Source: CAWEPK01 sp963835595 (GTDB lineage Bacteria; Desulfobacterota; Syntrophorhabdia; Syntrophorhabdales; WCHB1-27). Taken from it: a stretch of 64,000 nt of DNA. The stretch covers positions 248,001 through 312,000 of the forward strand of contig CAWIGL010000002.1 in the NCBI GenBank assembly GCA_963835595.1, given 5' to 3'. Below the pieces are notes generated by a model. The model was not told the origin of the DNA, did not search any database, and saw nothing but the letters and a program-made list of their open reading frames with translations. Of the stretch, positions 60,008-64,000 are shown piece by piece. The translations under genes were made by a program, and so were the position numbers. Each line of letters starts with the position of its first letter. Within the stretch, counting starts at the first letter, position 1.

Positions 60008-61137
60008 AGCTGCACAGGCTGAAAGCGATAGCGTGGAAGGAAATGCTCCAGATAATCCGGGATGCAAGGAGCATCGGGATAGTTGTCGCCATGCCGATCA
60101 TCATGATGCTCGTCTTCGGTTACGGCGTCAGCGTTGACCTGAAGCACATGCCCGTATACTGCTTCGACCGCGAGGGCAGCCGGGCGAGCCAGGACTTGCT
60201 CAAACGCTTCCAGGCGTCGGAATATTTCGAGGTAGTCCGGGCGGTCCATAACTATCCCGACATTATCCGCGCCCTCGACGAAGGGCAGTGCAGGCTCGCC
60301 ATCGTCGTGCCCCACGACTTCTCCCATAGGCTCAACGAAGGCAGGACGGTCGGCATACAGGCATTGATCGACGCGACGGACAGCAACACGGCCAACCTGG
60401 CAATCGCGTACGCACAGGCTGTCATCGAGTCCTATTCCGAGCAGGTGCAGCTCGACTGGGCACTGCGCCACGGGCAGAATTGGACGCAGGCGTCCCTCAG
60501 CGTTGACGCAAGGACGTGGTTCAACGAGAGCCTCGAAAGCGCGGCGAACATCGTGCCGGGCGTCGTCGTCATCGTGATGGCCGTCGTCGGGACGTTCCTG
60601 ACGGCCCTGACCATAGCAAGGGAATGGGAGAGGGGCACGATGGAGCAGCTCATCTCCACGCCTGTGACCGCCCTCGAATTGATGCTCGGCAAGCTCGCGC
60701 CCTATTTCGCCGTCGGTATGCTCGACACCTGCCTGTGCGCGGTCTTCGGCATCCTCTGGTTCGGCGTGCCCTTCCGGGGCAGTTGGGGTGTCTTCTTCGT
60801 GAGCTCCGCCCTTTTCCTTGTGGTCGTCCTCTCCCTCGGGTATTTCATCTCCGTAGTAGCAAAATCGCAGCTTGCGGCGAGCCAGGCGTCGCTTCTTGTC
60901 ACGTTTCTTCCTGCGTTCCTTCTTTCCGGGTTTCTCTTCCCTCTCGACCAATTGCCCGTCGTCGTCCAGGGGATCACCTACGTAGTCCCGGCGCGGTACT
61001 ATATGTCCGTCATCCGAAACGTCTTCCTCAAAGGCTCGGCCATAACGATCCTGTGGAACGACCTTCTTGCCCTGGCGTTCCTTTCGTGCCTCCTCGTTTT
61101 CGCCGCAACGCGGATCTTCAAGAAGAAGCTCGGATAG
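60004..61137 (+). CDS. ABC-2 type permease (YbhS-like)
   Basis: A 377-aa inner-membrane permease: one N-terminal helix (GIVVAMPIIMMLVFGYGV), a large periplasmic domain (about residues 45-170) and five C-terminal helices from VVVIVMAVVGTFLTALTIAR on. EWERGTMEQLISTPVTALEL is the coupling segment typical of ABC-2 exporters. Pairs with the permease at 61147. Confidence 0.93.
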   Translation: MKLHRLKAIAWKEMLQIIRDARSIGIVVAMPIIMMLVFGYGVSVDLKHMPVYCFDREGSRASQDLLKRFQASEYFEVVRAVHNYPDIIRALDEGQCRLAIVVPHDFSHRLNEGRTVGIQALIDATDSNTANLAIAYAQAVIESYSEQVQLDWALRHGQNWTQASLSVDARTWFNESLESAANIVPGVVVIVMAVVGTFLTALTIAREWERGTMEQLISTPVTALELMLGKLAPYFAVGMLDTCLCAVFGILWFGVPFRGSWGVFFVSSALFLVVVLSLGYFISVVAKSQLAASQASLLVTFLPAFLLSGFLFPLDQLPVVVQGITYVVPARYYMSVIRNVFLKGSAITILWNDLLALAFLSCLLVFAATRIFKKKLG

Positions 61138-61146
61138 CGAGGGGAT

Positions 61147-62280
61147 ATGCTAGGCCGGCTGCGCCACATGCTGATAAAGGAGTTCATCCAGGTGCTCCGC
61201 GACAGGCGCACCCGGTTTTTGCTTTTCGGCCCGCCGGTCATACAGATGCTCATCTTCGGCTACGCCGCGACCCTTGAGGTCAAGCACGTGCCGACAGCCA
61301 TACTCGATTACGACAACACCCAGGCGACCCGCGACCTCATCTCCCGTTTTGCGGCAAGCACGTACTTCAAGGTGCGCCTGCTTCCGGCGGACCGCAGGGA
61401 CATCCAGACGCTGATCGACGCGGGAGACGTCACCCTGGCGCTCCAGATCAACGACGGCTTCACGAGGGACTTGGACAAGGGGAAGACCGCGCATATCCAG
61501 GTCATCGTGGACAGCAGCAACTCCAACACGGCCCTGATCGGCCTGGGCTACCTGAACGAGGTGGCTGCGGCCTTCAGCCGGGACTACCGGACGGACAGGC
61601 TGCGGCGGCTCCAGCCTGCTGCTGCTGCGAGCCTGCCAAGCATCGTGCTCGACCGCAGGCCCTGGTACAACACCGACATATCGGACCGCTGGTTCTTCAT
61701 ACCCGGCGTCATCGGCAACCTCATTATGGTGATCGTCGTGGACCTGACCGCCTTTGCCGTCGTGCGGGAGCGCGAGATAGGGACGCTTGAGCAGATCATG
61801 GTCACCCCCATCCGCCGGGTCGAGTTCATCCTGGGGAAAACCGTGCCTTTCTTTCTGATCGGCCTATTCGACGCGGTCCTCGTATCTGCCTTCGGCACCC
61901 TCTGGTTCGGCGTGCCCCTGCGCGGCAGCATAGCAGTCCTGGCCCTCGGCACGGTCCTGTTCCTGCTGTGCGTCCTCGGCATCGGCCTCTTTATCTCCAC
62001 CGTATCGAGGACGCAGCAGCAGGCGATGACAACCGCCTTCTTCTTCATCATCCCCTCGATCATCTTCTCGGGGTTCGGCACGCCGATAAGCAACATGCCG
62101 GAGGCGCTCCAATGGCTGACCTACCTCGACCCGCTGCGCTATTTTCAGGAGGTCCTGCGGAGCATCTACCTCAAGGGCGCGGGGTTGGGCCTCCTGTGGC
62201 AGGATATGGCGGCCATGGCGCTCCTCGGCGTCTTCATGCTGGCGGTCAGTGTCTTCCGCTTCCAGAAGTCGCTAGATTAA
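61147..62280 (+). CDS. ABC-2 type permease (YbhR-like)
   Basis: A 377-aa paralogue of the preceding permease with the same topology (LLFGPPVIQMLIFGYAATLE; EREIGTLEQIMVTPIRRVEF). Together they form the heterodimeric channel of the efflux pump. A gap of 9 bp indicates the same operon. Likely substrates by analogy are lipophilic drugs or membrane-active compounds; the in vivo substrate is unknown. Confidence 0.93.
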   Translation: MLGRLRHMLIKEFIQVLRDRRTRFLLFGPPVIQMLIFGYAATLEVKHVPTAILDYDNTQATRDLISRFAASTYFKVRLLPADRRDIQTLIDAGDVTLALQINDGFTRDLDKGKTAHIQVIVDSSNSNTALIGLGYLNEVAAAFSRDYRTDRLRRLQPAAAASLPSIVLDRRPWYNTDISDRWFFIPGVIGNLIMVIVVDLTAFAVVREREIGTLEQIMVTPIRRVEFILGKTVPFFLIGLFDAVLVSAFGTLWFGVPLRGSIAVLALGTVLFLLCVLGIGLFISTVSRTQQQAMTTAFFFIIPSIIFSGFGTPISNMPEALQWLTYLDPLRYFQEVLRSIYLKGAGLGLLWQDMAAMALLGVFMLAVSVFRFQKSLD

Positions 62281-62335
62281 GAATGGCGGGAGAAAAGAAG
62301 ATAAGGGGAGAAGCGGCCCGCCGCTCGCATTCTTG

Positions 62336-62365
62336 TTGACCGCTGTCCTGACAATTTAGTAGACT
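62336..62365 (+). promoter_or_regulatory. Putative promoter of the MFS gene
   Basis: TTGACC (62336-62341), 18 bp, TAGACT (62360-62365), 34 bases before the ATG at 62400. This suggests the MFS gene has its own promoter, separate from the efflux operon. Confidence 0.55.
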
Positions 62366-62399
62366 CCCGTCATTGCGCTTTCGTGTAAGGGTTCAAGGA

Positions 62400-63782
62400 A
62401 TGCGAAGCTATCTCATATTCGTTACCGCCGGACTGAGCATCTTCATGAACGCCATCGACGCAACGGTGGTCGCCGTCGCCTTTCCGAGCTTCACGCGGGA
62501 ATTGCACGCGAGCGTCCTCTGGTCCGCGTGGACGATCTCGATCTACTTTATTGCAGTCACGATGACGATGCCGCTCGCGGGGAACCTGAGCGACAGCTTC
62601 GGCCGCAAGAAGGTCTTCCTCTTTTCCCTCGTAGTCTTCACCGGAAGCTCCCTTGCCTGCGGCCTTGCGCCCAACATTTCGGCGCTGATCGCCTTCAGGT
62701 TCCTCCAGGGCATCGGGGGCGCCTGCTTTCTTCCCGTGGCCTCCGGCATCGTGAGCGACCACTTCCCTGAAGGCCGCGAGGCAGCAATCGGCCTCTTCTC
62801 CAGTATTTTCGGCATAGGGGCCGTCGTCGGGCCGAACCTGGGGGGCTGGATCGTGAGCCAGTACTCCTGGCGCTACATCTTTTACATCAACGTGCCCATC
62901 GGCATCGCCTTGATCGTCTCGTCCATGATGCTGCTCAAGGAATCCGGGGCGCTTACCCGCACAAGGATCGACTTTGCGGGGGTGGCGCTTATGAGCGGGT
63001 CGCTGCTGTCGCTCATGCTCGGGCTAAATTTCGTTGCAGAGAGCATCTCTGTCCCTTCCATCCTACTTGCGGCGCTTCTCGTGCTCGTCAGCCTACGGCT
63101 TGCATTTCTCTTCCTCAGGCAGGAGAAGCGAGCGGCCAGGCCGATCATCGACGCCGCCCTGCTGGAGTCAAAGGCCTTTGCCGCTGCAAACGTATCGAAC
63201 CTGGTTGTGGGAATGACTACTATGGGGGTCTTTTCGTTCGCCCCTCTCTACGTGGTGTCGGTCCACGGGCTCTCGACGCTGATGAGCGGCATGATCCTCA
63301 CCCCCCGCTCCCTGGCGATGGCCTTCACTGCCGGCGTAACGAGCTTCCTCTTAAGGAGATTCGGCTACCGGTGGCCCATGGTGATAGGCTTCGCTGCCAA
63401 CGGGATTACGATCATCCTGTTCGCGCCGGGACTGTTCCCGGCGCATGGCGCAGGCGCCGGCTGGGGAATCCTGGGGGCGCTATCGGTGCTTTTATTCGTG
63501 AACGGGCTTGGCACCGGGATGATATTTCCGGCTTCCAACAATGCATGTATAGAGCTGATGCCGGAGAAGGTAGGCACAATCGTCGGCTTGAGGAACATGT
63601 TCAGGAATATCGGCGGGGCGCTCGCCATCTCCATCGTCACCTGCATCCTTCATCTTAGCCCCAATACCGCCAGCGGCTTCGTGGTCGTCTTTATCGCCTT
63701 CGGCCTCATGCCTCTGGTCTCGATCCCCCTCCTCTTCCTTATGCCCGCCGGAGGGAAGGCATGGGGGCAGGCGGCGAGCTGA
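62400..63782 (+). CDS. MFS exporter, DHA2 (14-helix) type
   Basis: A 460-aa drug:proton antiporter-like protein. Motif A: GNLSDSFGRKKVFLFSLVVF. The DHA2 motif C-like segment GIGAVVGPNLGGWIVSQYSW precedes the helix YIFYINVPIGIALIV, characteristic of EmrB/QacA-type exporters. ATG 62400 is chosen; an in-frame TTG at 62373 would add nine unlikely residues. Role: export of hydrophobic toxicants, plausible in an aromatic degrader. Stop at 63780-63782. Confidence 0.9.
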   Translation: MRSYLIFVTAGLSIFMNAIDATVVAVAFPSFTRELHASVLWSAWTISIYFIAVTMTMPLAGNLSDSFGRKKVFLFSLVVFTGSSLACGLAPNISALIAFRFLQGIGGACFLPVASGIVSDHFPEGREAAIGLFSSIFGIGAVVGPNLGGWIVSQYSWRYIFYINVPIGIALIVSSMMLLKESGALTRTRIDFAGVALMSGSLLSLMLGLNFVAESISVPSILLAALLVLVSLRLAFLFLRQEKRAARPIIDAALLESKAFAAANVSNLVVGMTTMGVFSFAPLYVVSVHGLSTLMSGMILTPRSLAMAFTAGVTSFLLRRFGYRWPMVIGFAANGITIILFAPGLFPAHGAGAGWGILGALSVLLFVNGLGTGMIFPASNNACIELMPEKVGTIVGLRNMFRNIGGALAISIVTCILHLSPNTASGFVVVFIAFGLMPLVSIPLLFLMPAGGKAWGQAAS

Positions 63783-64000
63783 CGGAGTATTTTGCACGAT
63801 TGAGTCTCGATGCGTCAGGCGCAAGCCGCGTCCCGAAGCTCAAAGGCAGCGAAAGCGCCGATCGGACGACTTTCGCCCGCCTGTCGCACGGGCCGCTTCA
63901 GACCTTGCGGGCGACGGTGGACCGGTGGAAATCGGGGCTTGCGCGCCCTTCCTCGGCACTCTCGCTTCCCTCCCACCGCCTATAAAGGCTGTGCTCGATG
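63783..64000. other. Window end, no supported gene
   Basis: A 74-codon frame overlapping the MFS 3' end (63761-63985) has no ribosome site and a low-complexity Ser/Arg/Leu translation; it is not called. Nothing else is recognised up to the edge. Confidence 0.4.

Noticed and set aside
63761..63985. 74-codon frame overlapping the end of the MFS gene
   Set aside because: No ribosome site and a low-complexity Ser/Arg/Leu translation with no recognisable family.

Overview
The window looks like chromosomal DNA (plausibly a metagenome-assembled contig) from a GC-rich, strictly anaerobic, aromatic-compound-degrading bacterium, most plausibly a Syntrophorhabdus-like member of the Desulfobacterota (former Deltaproteobacteria). 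This rests on gene content: a UbiD-type decarboxylase, four AMP-forming acyl-CoA ligases, two pairs of benzoyl-CoA-reductase/2-hydroxyacyl-CoA-dehydratase-like subunits, two indolepyruvate:ferredoxin oxidoreductase pairs, a molybdenum hydroxylase and two TRAP transporters. No rRNA, tRNA or CRISPR array was found, so the taxonomy is inference.

Layout. 1-3.2 kb: the end of a PEP-CTERM-like exported protein, a degenerate LexA/S24-like repressor whose operator sequence occurs at promoters on both sides of it, and a cluster of double-hairpin repeats. 3.4-6.1 kb: a probable sigma-54 promoter, an APC-type permease with a PII domain fused to its C-terminus, and a separate PII protein. 6.1-9.7 kb: a flavodoxin-like protein, then a lipoprotein and an exported subtilisin-like protease in one leftward unit. 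9.9-15.7 kb: an SOS mutagenesis module (lexA, imuB, a DUF6504-like protein, dnaE2) with recognisable candidate LexA boxes and a long inverted repeat between lexA and imuB.

15.8-39.3 kb is catabolic island A. A TetR regulator plus a MoaD/ThiS-like protein face a leftward array of about 20 kb. In transcription order it holds the molybdenum hydroxylase (FAD, FeS and Mo subunits), IorA/IorB, a CoA ligase, a sodium symporter with its tiny partner, BcrC/BcrB-like subunits, a second ligase, an MFS carrier, a thioesterase, UbiD and a TRAP transporter. A ketopantoate-reductase-like gene and a second TetR lie upstream. 39.3-53.6 kb is island B, a partial paralogous copy of A: TRAP transporter, two ligases, IorA/IorB, a metallo-hydrolase, a third related TetR, BcrC/BcrB-like subunits and a flavodoxin. 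Much of B looks lower in GC than A. A 697-bp block spanning iorB-iorA is identical in both islands although its flanks have diverged. Together the islands suggest uptake of aromatic or arylic acids, CoA activation, decarboxylation or (de)hydroxylation, and ferredoxin-linked reduction or dehydration. 53.6-64 kb: an exported carboxymuconolactone-decarboxylase-like protein, a CecR/YbhGFSR-like ABC efflux operon with an outer-membrane factor, and an MFS exporter.

A caution applies to the whole window. Ten genes carry single-base frame breaks (eleven in total), most of them in runs of four or five G/C. Their clustering at homopolymers points to uncorrected sequencing errors rather than real pseudogenes. 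I annotated each such gene across its full span.
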